Source of the DNA: Enterococcus sp. DIV2402
GTDB lineage: Bacteria; Bacillota; Bacilli; Lactobacillales; Enterococcaceae
Assembly: GCF_017426705.2 (NCBI RefSeq)
Contig: NZ_CP147251.1
Span: 1,003,501-1,067,500 of the forward strand
DNA: 64,000 bases
Direction: 5' to 3'
Below the pieces are notes generated by a model. That model saw only the letters and a program-made list of their open reading frames with translations, had not been told where the DNA came from and did no database searches. This document shows positions 1 through 8,266 of this stretch, one piece after another. The position numbers and the translations under genes were made by a program. How positions within the stretch are numbered: the stretch's first letter is position 1; each line of letters starts with the position of its first letter.

Positions 1-563
1 CAAATATTTTAGCCAATGATTATAAAGTAGAAGATTTTGGTTTGATTTATGCTGGTGCTCAAAAAAATATTGGACCATCTGGATTAACCGTCGTAATTAT
101 TCGTGAGGATTTATTAAATAAAGAAGCAATCTTTTCACCAATGTTAGATTTTGCTGTTCAAGCAGCTAATGATTCGTTATATAATACACCACCAACATAT
201 GCCATTTACATTGCGAAATTAGTCTTTGAATGGATTCAAGAGTTAGGTGGATTATCAGAAATCTTGAAACTTGATCAAGAAAAAGCGGCATTATTATATG
301 ATACGATTGAAGCATCTACGTTATTTACCAGCCCCGTAGATCAAAACTATCGCTCATTGACGAATATTCCTTTTGTAACGGGTGACGCTGACTTAGATAA
401 AAAATTCAACCAAGAAGCATTAGCTCAAGGCTTCCAAAACTTGAAAGGTCACCGCTCGGTAGGTGGTATGCGTGCGAGTCTATATAACGCATTTCCAAAA
501 GAAGGCGTTGAAGCGCTAGTTGCTTTTATGAAAAAATTCGAAGATGAGAATGGAGAGAAATAA
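1..563 (+). CDS. serC: Phosphoserine aminotransferase, 5' end outside window
   Basis: PLP enzyme that converts 3-phosphohydroxypyruvate and glutamate to phosphoserine, the second step of serine synthesis. The reading frame is open from base 3, so the gene begins upstream of the window. The visible part holds the PLP-lysine motif [11 protein letters not shown] and ends with the usual family C-terminus ([19 protein letters not shown]). The stop TAA is followed at once by the ATG of serA, so the two are co-transcribed and probably translationally coupled. A TTG at 42 is internal and should not be read as a start. Confidence 0.93.
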   Translation, partial: NILANDYKVEDFGLIYAGAQKNIGPSGLTVVIIREDLLNKEAIFSPMLDFAVQAANDSLYNTPPTYAIYIAKLVFEWIQELGGLSEILKLDQEKAALLYDTIEASTLFTSPVDQNYRSLTNIPFVTGDADLDKKFNQEALAQGFQNLKGHRSVGGMRASLYNAFPKEGVEALVAFMKKFEDENGEK

Positions 564-1748
564 ATGTTTCAGATTAAAACATTCAACGCAATTGCTCAAG
601 AAGGTATGAGTCGTTTCGATGAAGACAATTATCAAGTCAATCAAAGTGAAACTCCAGATGGTATTATTTTACGTAGTCAAAAATTACATGACTACGAATT
701 TCCAGAATCAGTTCTAGGCGTTGCTCGCGCGGGTGCTGGGACGAACAACATTCCTGTAGAAGAATGTACTGAAAAAGGAATCGTGGTGTTTAACACACCA
801 GGAGCCAATGCGAATGCTGTCAAAGAATTAGTGATTGCGAGCTTATTATTAAGTGTTCGTCCAATTATTCAAGGCGCTATTTGGGTTCAAGATTTAACTG
901 GTTCAAACATTGAAGAACAAGTAGAAGCAAATAAAAAACAATTTGCTGGTAACGAACTGGAAGGTAAAAAATTAGGAGTTATTGGTTTGGGTTCAATTGG
1001 GGCGATGGTTGCTAATGATGCCTATCGTTTAGGTATGGAAGTAATCGGGTATGACCCACACGTTTCAGTTGATACAGCTTGGAGTATTTCACGTCGTGTG
1101 AAACGTGCAACTGAAATTAATGAAATTTTTTCAACATGTGATTTTATTACAGTTCACGTACCATTGCTTGAGCAAACACGTAATTTAATCAGTGACAAAG
1201 AATTAGCAATGATGAAACCAACGACCAAATTATTTAACTTTTCTCGTGGTGAAATTGTTGATCCTGAAGCAATTTTAAAAGCTGTTAACGATGGATACCT
1301 TGCTGGTTTTACTACTGATTTTGCAGATGAACGTTTATTAAATAATGAAAAAATCTTAGTGTTACCACATTTAGGTGCATCAACTGAAGAAGCAGAAATT
1401 AATTGTGCGAAAATGGCAGCCCGTACGTTGAAAAAATTCTTAGAAACTGGAACGATTAAACGTTCAGTGAATTTTCCAACTGTTGAAATGGCGTTCTACT
1501 CACCTTATCGCATTACAATCATTAACCGAAACGTTCCAAATATGTTAGGTCAAATTTCTTCAACAATTGCTGCGGCAGAAATTAATATCGATAACATGAT
1601 TAATCGTGGACGTGGCGATTACGCCTATACTTTGGTAGATATTAATGAAACTGACGAAGATAAATTAGCTAACGTTGTTTCTCTTTTAGAACAAAATTCT
1701 GATGTCATTCGTGTTCGTACTATTAAAAACACAGAGACATCTTATTAA
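564..1748 (+). CDS. serA: D-3-phosphoglycerate dehydrogenase with ACT domain
   Basis: First enzyme of serine synthesis, oxidising 3-phosphoglycerate with NAD. The 394-residue protein has the Rossmann motif GLGSIG near residue 140, the catalytic Arg in SRGEIVD, the catalytic His in LPHLGAST, and a C-terminal ACT domain from about residue 315. This is the short SerA type, in which the ACT domain may bind serine. The gene starts directly at the serC stop, so the ribosome site lies inside the serC 3' end (GGAGAG). A strong terminator follows. Confidence 0.93.
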   Translation: MFQIKTFNAIAQEGMSRFDEDNYQVNQSETPDGIILRSQKLHDYEFPESVLGVARAGAGTNNIPVEECTEKGIVVFNTPGANANAVKELVIASLLLSVRPIIQGAIWVQDLTGSNIEEQVEANKKQFAGNELEGKKLGVIGLGSIGAMVANDAYRLGMEVIGYDPHVSVDTAWSISRRVKRATEINEIFSTCDFITVHVPLLEQTRNLISDKELAMMKPTTKLFNFSRGEIVDPEAILKAVNDGYLAGFTTDFADERLLNNEKILVLPHLGASTEEAEINCAKMAARTLKKFLETGTIKRSVNFPTVEMAFYSPYRITIINRNVPNMLGQISSTIAAAEINIDNMINRGRGDYAYTLVDINETDEDKLANVVSLLEQNSDVIRVRTIKNTETSY

Positions 1749-1762
1749 TGTGAATACTATCT

Positions 1763-1800
1763 AAAAAACATCTGAATGAATTTTCATTCAGATGTTTTTT
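1763..1800 (+). terminator. Rho-independent terminator of serCA
   Basis: An almost perfect inverted repeat (AACATCTGAATGA pairing with TCATTCAGATGTT) ends in six T. It lies just after the serA stop. Confidence 0.9.
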
Positions 1801-1857
1801 GTTTTGAAAAAAGACCAATTCAAGTAAACTAAAGAAAACAATTATGGGGGGAAAAAC

Positions 1858-2307
1858 ATGTCAATCAATTTTTATGGTCTCAATTATCTTGAAAACAGGG
1901 GGAGTATTAATGATGTGATTAAATATGTTATTATTTTTGGTATTTTAATTTTCTTTGTATTTGTCTTTATTCGTTATTTGCGTTCACGAATTCAAACAAA
2001 ATATCGTGACTTGAGTTTGATTTTATTTTTAAGTTTATTGTTTGTTTTAGGAACACAATATACGGAATATCAACAAGAAGAAGCGCAAGATGAGAATTCT
2101 TCCCAAATGGCAGGTTTCTTACATACGGTGGCGGAGCAATTAAATGTACCTGTTGAGAAAATTTATGTTAATAATTTAACGCTTAGCGATGAAACATTAT
2201 TTTTAGTCGATGAGAAATATTATGTTTTACATCTAAGTAATGATCGTAATTCATTTCGTTTAGAACCAACATATCTCGCAAATACCAATGTCACGATTGT
2301 AGATTAG
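1858..2307 (+). CDS. DUF3290 family membrane protein
   Basis: A 149-residue protein with two hydrophobic segments (about residues 20-40 and 51-68) and a C-terminal soluble domain. The pattern matches the DUF3290 family, which is typically encoded next to a DUF421 protein, as here. The start ATG follows a GGGGGG ribosome site by six bases. The function of the family is unknown; an envelope role is often assumed from the YetF/YdfR-type partner. Ten bases separate it from the next gene, so they form an operon. Confidence 0.8.
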   Translation: MSINFYGLNYLENRGSINDVIKYVIIFGILIFFVFVFIRYLRSRIQTKYRDLSLILFLSLLFVLGTQYTEYQQEEAQDENSSQMAGFLHTVAEQLNVPVEKIYVNNLTLSDETLFLVDEKYYVLHLSNDRNSFRLEPTYLANTNVTIVD

Positions 2308-2317
2308 GAGGAAGAAG

Positions 2318-2947
2318 ATGAGTTTATATAGTCCAATTATTATCAAATTAGCGTTAGGTATTTTATGTTTGATTGTTCAAATCAATATTATGGGAAAAGG
2401 GAACTTAGCACCCTCTTCTGCGATGGATCAGGTACAAAATTACGTACTTGGGGGAATTATTGGCGGAGTGATTTACAATGATGCGATTAGTGTATTACAG
2501 TTCGTTTTAGTATTAATTGTCTGGACGACCTTGGTTTTAATCGTAAAATTTGCAAAAGAGCATAACCGTTTTGTGAAAAATATTATTGATGGTAAACCTA
2601 CAACCTTGATTCATAACGGGACAGTTGATATTGCGACGTGCCTCCAACATGGCATTTCAGCGAATGATTTAATGTTTAAGCTACGTAGTAATGGTATTTA
2701 TGAAGTATCAAAAGTTAAACGTGCTGTCTTAGAGCAAAATGGTCAACTAACGATTATTGAGCAAGGGGATGAAAATATCCGCTATCCAATTATTATGGAT
2801 GGACAAATTAATGAAGACCTCTTGGATATCGTCAATAAAGATGAAGCATGGCTAATCAATAAAGTCCATGAGTTATCAGGCAAAGAAGTTTCAGCGATTT
2901 ATTTGGGTGAATATATTTCAGGAGAGATTAAGTTATATGAGTATTAA
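2318..2947 (+). CDS. DUF421 (YetF-type) membrane protein
   Basis: A 209-residue protein with about three N-terminal membrane segments (to about residue 85) and a C-terminal soluble DUF421 domain containing the family-like stretch DGKPTTLIHNG. B. subtilis relatives (YetF, YrbG, YdfR and others) are spore or envelope proteins of unclear biochemistry. The ribosome site AGGAGGAAG sits directly upstream. Translated together with the DUF3290 partner, with which it probably forms a membrane complex (inference). Confidence 0.82.
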   Translation: MSLYSPIIIKLALGILCLIVQINIMGKGNLAPSSAMDQVQNYVLGGIIGGVIYNDAISVLQFVLVLIVWTTLVLIVKFAKEHNRFVKNIIDGKPTTLIHNGTVDIATCLQHGISANDLMFKLRSNGIYEVSKVKRAVLEQNGQLTIIEQGDENIRYPIIMDGQINEDLLDIVNKDEAWLINKVHELSGKEVSAIYLGEYISGEIKLYEY

Positions 2948-3032
2948 AAAGAGACAAGTGTAAGTGGGAGGTCTCTTTAACAGTCAACTATCCGAATAAG
3001 CTAGAACGATCCACTATTCATTCTAGCTTATT
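2948..3032. terminator. Two convergent hairpins between DUF421 and mntH
   Basis: AAAGAGAC/GTCTCTTT (2948-2978) and AATAAGCTAGAA/TTCTAGCTTATT (2995-3032). Both stems are good but T tracts are poor. They lie between converging genes and probably serve as transcription stops for both strands. Confidence 0.45.
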
Positions 3033-3049
3033 TGGTGTTGTCTTGTTTT

Positions 3050-4411
3050 TTAGAAAAACTGAGCGCATGTTTCAATAATTAATTCGATGTTTAAAAGAGT
3101 CAAAATAATCGTACAGCCCCAACCTAATCCAGCAACCAGTTTATTGTTTTTGAAACGTTTGCCCATGATTTTTTCAGAACTTGTAAAATAAACTAAAGGA
3201 ATCATAGAAATTGGCAAAGCTAAGCTCAAAAAAACTTGCGAATAAATCAATAAATTATCTAATGCTTGTTCATTTGCTCCAAAATAAATCGTACATACTA
3301 AGACAGGGATTACTGAAAGACCACGAGTAATGATTCGGCGAGCCCAAGTGGGAATCTTCATGTTAATAAAACCTTCCATCACGACTTGTCCAGTGAGTGT
3401 ACCAGTAATCGTTGAATTTTGTCCAGAAGCCAATAATGCTACTGCGAACAGCGTACTTAATACGGGGCTAGCCACTGCACCAGCAATCGAAGAATCTTGC
3501 AAGGCATTGTATAAAGCAGAAAAGGTTCCTAATTCATCGCCATGACCAAAAAATAGAGCACTTCCTAGAATTAATAATAAGCAATTGACAAAAAAAGCTG
3601 CGGATAATTGAATATTTGAATCCCAAGTTGAAAATCGCAAGGCGTTGGCAATCTGTTCTTCGTCATTACGGTTGTATTTACGTGATTGAGAAATGGAAGA
3701 GCCTAAATATAAATTATGAGGCATGACAGTGGCACCAACAATCCCCAATGCCATGGTTAATTCACCATGATGTAAGACTTGTTTTTGGGGAATTAAACCT
3801 TTCAACACATCCGGCATGTAGGGTTGAGCAATGATGACTTCATATAGAAATACCACTAAGATAACAAGAATTAAGGTCATTACAATTGCTTCAATTTTTC
3901 GAAAACCTAAACGTGTTAAAACTAATAAAAGCAATACATCAAAGATAGTTAATACAACGCCCATTAATAAAGGAATGCCAAATAATAAATTTAAAGCAAT
4001 GGCGCCACCAATGACTTCAGCAATATCAGTTGCCATAATTGCTAACTCTGTGACAATCCAAAGTACAACGCCTAATTTTCTACCTGTGAATTTTCTAGTG
4101 GCTTGGGCTAAATCCATGTGCGTGACGATTCCTAGTTTTGCGGCCATATATTGCAATAACATCGCAATTAAACTGGAAACGAGAATGACCGACATTAATA
4201 AATAGCCATACTTAGCTCCACCACCAATGGAAGTAATCCAGTTTCCGGGGTCCATATATCCTACTGCAACGAGCGCGCCAGGACCTGAGAAGGCAACTAA
4301 ATTTTTCCAAAAATTCCCAGATTGAGGGACCGTGACTGTACCGTTAATTTCTTCTAAGCTCGGACCATTTGCATAGGAGACGAGTTTTTTTGTTTGTTCA
4401 TTTTCCATCAT
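3050..4411 (-). CDS. mntH: Nramp-family Mn2+/divalent metal:H+ symporter
   Basis: Integral membrane importer of Mn2+ (and Fe2+). The roughly 453-residue protein has the Nramp motifs DPGNW in TM1 and [10 protein letters not shown] in TM6, which hold metal-binding residues, and about 11 hydrophobic segments. Three start codons are stacked (TTG 4414, ATG 4411, ATG 4408). The GCGAGG ribosome site best fits ATG 4411. It is monocistronic, with its own promoter and a palindromic operator at 4428-4443 that predicts manganese repression by a DtxR/MntR (EfaR)-type regulator. Confidence 0.95.
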   Translation of the reverse strand: MMENEQTKKLVSYANGPSLEEINGTVTVPQSGNFWKNLVAFSGPGALVAVGYMDPGNWITSIGGGAKYGYLLMSVILVSSLIAMLLQYMAAKLGIVTHMDLAQATRKFTGRKLGVVLWIVTELAIMATDIAEVIGGAIALNLLFGIPLLMGVVLTIFDVLLLLVLTRLGFRKIEAIVMTLILVILVVFLYEVIIAQPYMPDVLKGLIPQKQVLHHGELTMALGIVGATVMPHNLYLGSSISQSRKYNRNDEEQIANALRFSTWDSNIQLSAAFFVNCLLLILGSALFFGHGDELGTFSALYNALQDSSIAGAVASPVLSTLFAVALLASGQNSTITGTLTGQVVMEGFINMKIPTWARRIITRGLSVIPVLVCTIYFGANEQALDNLLIYSQVFLSLALPISMIPLVYFTSSEKIMGKRFKNNKLVAGLGWGCTIILTLLNIELIIETCAQFF

Positions 4412-4427
4412 CAAAACCTCGCTAACT

Positions 4428-4443
4428 TTTAGGTAACCCTAAA
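4428..4443 (-). promoter_or_regulatory. DtxR/MntR (EfaR)-type operator of mntH
   Basis: Read on the minus strand, the sequence TTTAGGGTTACCTAAA is a perfect 6-4-6 inverted repeat. It resembles DtxR-family metal-regulator boxes (TTAGG...CCTAA). It lies just downstream of the mntH -10 box, over the predicted transcription start, which suits repression. Confidence 0.7.
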
Positions 4444-4452
4444 TTCGTATCT

Positions 4453-4481
4453 ATCGTACTCCTAATATTTGAAAAAAACAA
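4453..4481 (-). promoter_or_regulatory. mntH promoter
   Basis: On the minus strand, -35 TTGTTT (4481-4476), 17-base spacer, -10 TACGAT (4458-4453). Confidence 0.6.
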
Positions 4482-4498
4482 GTAAAAAATAATCCGAT

Positions 4499-4527
4499 TT
4501 GCACTAGAATTATAAATTCGCTATAAT
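4499..4527 (+). promoter_or_regulatory. Promoter of the ABC-F leader transcript
   Basis: -35 TTGCAC (4499-4504), 17-base spacer, perfect -10 TATAAT (4522-4527). It predicts an untranslated leader of about 270 bases before the ABC-F start. Confidence 0.75.
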
Positions 4528-4559
4528 AAATAAGAACAACAAAGGAGGGAACGTATTCG

Positions 4560-4721
4560 ATGGTATGCTTGACTAAAATAACAGCGACTGAAAATTATCA
4601 ACGCTATCATATCAGCTTTAGTCACGCGATTGGTTTTACAATGGCCGTTTACGGGAGCAGTGTGTCCAAAAACAGTCAAAATAAAACAAAAATCAATGAC
4701 CATTCAGTATGTTTACCCTAA
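4560..4721 (+). CDS. Putative leader peptide upstream of ABC-F gene
   Basis: A 53-codon reading frame (begins MVCLTKITATENYQRYH, stop TAA at 4719) sits about 25 bases after the predicted transcription start, behind an AAAGGAGGG ribosome site spaced ten bases from the ATG. It matches nothing I recognise. A second small frame (4696-4746, begins MTIQYVYPNYQR) overlaps its end but has no ribosome site. Because the frame covers one strand of a possible antiterminator (4693-4701) and precedes a terminator, it is best read as a regulatory leader rather than a functional protein. Confidence 0.45.
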   Translation: MVCLTKITATENYQRYHISFSHAIGFTMAVYGSSVSKNSQNKTKINDHSVCLP

Positions 4722-4782
4722 TTATCAACGAATTATGGATGAATAAAATAACGACAGGTCATGGATTTTCCATGGCCTTTTT
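4693..4782 (+). promoter_or_regulatory. Attenuator: terminator with alternative antiterminator pairing
   Basis: Terminator stem GGTCATGGA (4757-4765) with CCATGGCC (4770-4777), followed by five T. The left arm can instead pair with TCAATGACC at 4693-4701 (8 of 9 positions, six contiguous pairs), which would prevent termination. Segment 4693-4701 lies inside the leader reading frame, so ribosome position could decide between the two folds. This is the architecture known from ABC-F resistance genes such as lmo0919 and vmlR. Confidence 0.55.
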
Positions 4783-4806
4783 GAGTGGTCTTAAAGGAGC
4801 AAGAGT

Positions 4807-6381
4807 ATGTATATTCAAGCAAATAAGATCAGTAAAAATTTTAGTGGGACACCACTATTTGAAAACTTAACACTTCAGATTAATGAAAATGAAAAAATTG
4901 GTTTAGTGGGACAAAATGGTACGGGGAAAACGACCTTGTTTCAACTTTTATTAGGAATAGAAGGCATTGAAGAGGGCGTAATCAGCCGTAAAAAAGGGGT
5001 GTCAATCGGCTGGGTTCCGCAACAGCTAACGATGAGCGATAGAACAGCGTTTGAGTATATTAGTCACAGTTTTGTTGGATTACATGAATTACAAGCACAA
5101 CTTCACCATTATGAAGCAAAAATGATGGAAACAACCGCCGATTTGGAACGTATTTTAGCGTATTATGGTCGCTTACAGCAGCAGTTTGAAGAACAAGGCG
5201 GTTATCAATTAAATGATCGAATTGTAACAACTCTAAAAGGCTTAGGTTTAGCAGAACAAATCCAGACACCGTTGCATCAACTGAGTGGTGGCGAACGTGT
5301 TCGTGTAGAGTTAGCTAAGATTTTAATTCAAGAAAATGATGTGTTACTTTTAGATGAACCAACCAATCATTTGGATTTAGCAGGGATTCAGTGGTTAGAA
5401 AATTATCTGAAGACCACGAAATCTTCGTTTATCGTGATTTCTCATGACCGAGCATTTTTGGATGCAGTTACTAAGCGGATCATTGAAATTGAAGACGGTC
5501 AGCTGATAAATTATCCAGGTAATTATAGTCGTTATATCGAATTGAAAAATGCTCGAATGGTTGAATTAAGTAAGAATTACGAGTTGCAACAAAAAGAAAT
5601 TCAGCGAATCAAACGGATGATTCATCGGTATCGTCAATGGGGGAATGAAGGCGATAACGAAGCATTCTTTAAAAAAGCCAAAGAATTAGAACGACGTTTA
5701 GAAAAAATGATCTTAGTTAAAGCGCCTGATGTCCCTAAAAAGCGTTTGCGAGCCATTGATCAAGCCTCGCGTTCTGGAAAAGAAGTTATTATCGCGCAGC
5801 AAATTGGGAAGATTATGGGTGAAAAATTACTTTTTACAGAAAGTGATTTTGCGATTTATCGTGGTGAACGCGTCGCTATTGTCGGTGAAAATGGTTCTGG
5901 TAAAACGACGTTGTTACGTTTAATTATGAATCAAGAAATAGTAGATGAAGGACAAATCAAATATGGCGCTAGTTTGAAATTGGGGTATTTACCACAACAG
6001 CTAACTTTTCCCGATACAAATCAGCGTATATTATCGTACACGAAAATGTTTATTGGTGAGGAACAAAAAGCCAGACAGATGTTGGCACAGCACGGCTTTT
6101 TTAGGGAAGATGTCACCAAACGTATTGGTGATTTATCTGGTGGTGAGCAGGTGCGTCTGTATTTAATGCGGTTATTACAACAAAAAATCAACTTTTTGAT
6201 TTTAGATGAGCCAACGAATCACTTAGATATTTATGTTCGTGAAGAGATTGAAGCGTTACTTGCAAGTTTTACTGGAACGATTTTAGCTGTAACACATGAT
6301 CGCTATTTTCTAAAGAAAAATTTCGAGACACGTTTACAAATTGCTGACGAACAGATTCAAAAATTACCATTGGATGACTGA
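4807..6381 (+). CDS. ABC-F family ATPase, probable ribosome protection protein
   Basis: A 524-residue soluble twin-ATPase without membrane segments. First domain: Walker A GQNGTGKTT (residues 35-43), signature LSGGE (about 159), Walker B LLLDEPTNHLD (about 180). A charged linker lies at about 240-330. Second domain: Walker A GENGSGKTT (about 359), signature LSGGEQ (about 441), Walker B LILDEPTNHLD. ABC-F proteins act at the ribosomal E site; some displace antibiotics, others are housekeeping factors. The attenuated leader favours an antibiotic-responsive role (inference). The ribosome site AAAGGAG lies directly after the leader terminator. I cannot assign it to Lsa, Vga, Msr or another subfamily from sequence alone. 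Confidence 0.85.
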   Translation: MYIQANKISKNFSGTPLFENLTLQINENEKIGLVGQNGTGKTTLFQLLLGIEGIEEGVISRKKGVSIGWVPQQLTMSDRTAFEYISHSFVGLHELQAQLHHYEAKMMETTADLERILAYYGRLQQQFEEQGGYQLNDRIVTTLKGLGLAEQIQTPLHQLSGGERVRVELAKILIQENDVLLLDEPTNHLDLAGIQWLENYLKTTKSSFIVISHDRAFLDAVTKRIIEIEDGQLINYPGNYSRYIELKNARMVELSKNYELQQKEIQRIKRMIHRYRQWGNEGDNEAFFKKAKELERRLEKMILVKAPDVPKKRLRAIDQASRSGKEVIIAQQIGKIMGEKLLFTESDFAIYRGERVAIVGENGSGKTTLLRLIMNQEIVDEGQIKYGASLKLGYLPQQLTFPDTNQRILSYTKMFIGEEQKARQMLAQHGFFREDVTKRIGDLSGGEQVRLYLMRLLQQKINFLILDEPTNHLDIYVREEIEALLASFTGTILAVTHDRYFLKKNFETRLQIADEQIQKLPLDD

Positions 6382-6384
6382 ACG

Positions 6385-6420
6385 AAATGATTGGTATCGC
6401 AAAGGTGCCAATCATTTTTT
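6385..6420 (+). terminator. Terminator after ABC-F gene
   Basis: Stem AAATGATTGG...CCAATCATTT followed by a run of T, four bases after the stop codon. Confidence 0.85.
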
Positions 6421-6430
6421 AGAGAAAATA

Positions 6431-6460
6431 ATTACATTTTAGAAACCGTTTCCGTATAAT
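6431..6460 (+). promoter_or_regulatory. Alpha-glucosidase promoter with LacI-family/cre-like operator
   Basis: -10 TATAAT at 6455-6460 and a weak -35 ATTACA at 6431-6436 (spacer 18). The spacer holds GAAACCGTTTC (6442-6452), an 11-base palindrome close to the cre core and differing symmetrically from the GCAANCGNTTGC sites of the nearby maltodextrin genes. CcpA or a separate LacI-family regulator could bind it. Confidence 0.5.
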
Positions 6461-6486
6461 AAGAGTAAATGGAAGGAGAGGAACAA

Positions 6487-8109
6487 ATGAGCAAATGGTG
6501 GCAAGAAGCAATTGGCTATCAAATATATCCAAGAAGCTTTAAAGATACCAATCATGACGGTTTAGGAGATATTAATGGTATCCGTGAAAAATTAAGTTAT
6601 TTAAAAGAATTAGGGGTAGATTTTATTTGGATTACGCCAATTTATGAATCCCCAAATGTCGATAATGGGTATGATATTTCGGATTATTGTGCCATTTCTG
6701 CCGATTTTGGCACGATGGCAGAATTTCAATGCTTGGTCCAAGAAGCCCATGACTTAGACATTAAAATTATTATGGATTTGGTGATTAATCATACATCAAA
6801 TCAACATTATTGGTTCCAAGAGTCACGAAAAGGTGGCGATAATGATTATCGTGATTTTTATATTTGGCATCCACCGGTTGATGGTAAAGAACCAAATGAT
6901 TGGCATGCTATTTTTGGTGGTTCGGTTTGGGAATATGATGACCTGCGAGGCGAATATTATTTCCATGCCTTTGCTAAAGAGCAGCCAGACTTGAATTGGG
7001 ATTCACCAGCAATGCGTCAAAAAATCTTCGAGATGATTGAATGGTGGATTGAACAAGGCATAGATGGATTCCGAATTGATGCAATTTCACATATTAAAAA
7101 AGATGACTGGCATCGCCCGTTTGATTTTGCTGATGTGAATGGCAATTATAAAAATATAGAAGGTATCGATGTTTACCTGAAAGAATTAAGTGCGCTATTG
7201 AAAAAACATCAAGTGATGTCAGTAGGAGAAGCCAACGGAGTCAAAGCCGAAGAAGCTACCGCTTGGGTCGGAGAACACGGCTATTTTGATATGATTTTTG
7301 AGTTTGAACATATTGATTTGTGGCGAACACGCAACGATGAAGGCATCGATTTATTGTCATTTAAAAATGCCTTGATTCGTTGGCAAGAAGCATTAGCTGA
7401 CGGTCGTGGATGGAATGCGTTATATATGGAAAATCATGATGTTCCTCGCAGTATTTCTGCTTTTGGGAATGATTCACTCGCATATCGTACGCTTTCTGGC
7501 AAGGCATTGGCAATGACCTTTATGTTATTGCAAGGAACGCCATTTATTTATCAAGGACAAGAAATTGGGATGATTAATAACCAATTTGAAAGCATTGCGC
7601 AAATTGATGCTGTTGATTCTATAAATCTCTATGAAAGTTTAATTGAAACTGGAGCAACAATCGAAGAAGCCATGCAAGTCATTTCAGGAACTACTCGCGA
7701 TAATGCCCGTACTCCGATGCAATGGGATGCCTCTACTTTTGCAGGTTTCTCGGAAAAAGAACCATGGTTAGCTATTAATGAAAATAAAAACTGGTTGAAT
7801 GTCGTCGAAGAACAACGGAATTCAGCATCTATTTATCATTTTTACAAGCAATTAATTGCTTTACGTAAGGAAAATCCAACATTTATCAATGGAAAATTCC
7901 ATTATATTGAACTGAATAGTGCCCATCTTTTCTGTTATGAAAGAAAAGATGACCAAGCGTGCTTTACAATTGTGGTTAATTTAGGGGGAACGGAACAAAC
8001 GTGCGATTATTTAAGCGCATTACAAAATCAAGAAATTATTTTAGCAAATTATGAGGAGGACGTAACCGATTGTTTACGCCCATATGAAGCCCGGTTGTAT
8101 AGAAAATAA
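6487..8109 (+). CDS. GH13 alpha-glucosidase (oligo-1,6-/dextran glucosidase type)
   Basis: Cytoplasmic exo-acting alpha-glucosidase of 540 residues, expected to split glucose from isomaltose-, panose- or dextran-type oligosaccharides. GH13 catalytic residues: Asp198 in GFRIDAI (nucleophile), Glu248 in SVGEANG (acid/base), Asp318 in ENHDVPR; the N-terminal YQIYPRSF motif is typical of the subfamily. It lies between oligo-1,6-glucosidase MalL and glucan-1,6-alpha-glucosidase DexB in character, so no symbol is given. The start is ATG 6487, seven bases after AAGGAGAGG; an upstream in-frame ATG at 6469 would place the ribosome site inside the gene. Monocistronic. Confidence 0.88.
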   Translation: MSKWWQEAIGYQIYPRSFKDTNHDGLGDINGIREKLSYLKELGVDFIWITPIYESPNVDNGYDISDYCAISADFGTMAEFQCLVQEAHDLDIKIIMDLVINHTSNQHYWFQESRKGGDNDYRDFYIWHPPVDGKEPNDWHAIFGGSVWEYDDLRGEYYFHAFAKEQPDLNWDSPAMRQKIFEMIEWWIEQGIDGFRIDAISHIKKDDWHRPFDFADVNGNYKNIEGIDVYLKELSALLKKHQVMSVGEANGVKAEEATAWVGEHGYFDMIFEFEHIDLWRTRNDEGIDLLSFKNALIRWQEALADGRGWNALYMENHDVPRSISAFGNDSLAYRTLSGKALAMTFMLLQGTPFIYQGQEIGMINNQFESIAQIDAVDSINLYESLIETGATIEEAMQVISGTTRDNARTPMQWDASTFAGFSEKEPWLAINENKNWLNVVEEQRNSASIYHFYKQLIALRKENPTFINGKFHYIELNSAHLFCYERKDDQACFTIVVNLGGTEQTCDYLSALQNQEIILANYEEDVTDCLRPYEARLYRK

Positions 8110-8116
8110 GACAGAG

Positions 8117-8149
8117 ATGGAAGAGAATTAGTTTTCTTCCATTTTTTCT
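8117..8149 (+). terminator. Terminator after alpha-glucosidase
   Basis: Stem ATGGAAGAGAA with TTTTCTTCCAT and a following T run, eight bases past the stop. Confidence 0.8.
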
Positions 8150-8266
8150 TATACTCTCTGCAATAGGTGATGGTAGACTGAAATTAAAAAATAGTTGTTC
8201 ATTTTTCGAGAGAAGATTGCCCGTTTTTTTCTTATAATTAAATAAAACAATAAAGGAGTCTTTGGA

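Noticed and set aside
4521..4703. 60-residue frame on the minus strand in the ABC-F leader
   Set aside because: No ribosome site, lies opposite the leader with its promoter, and looks non-protein-like.
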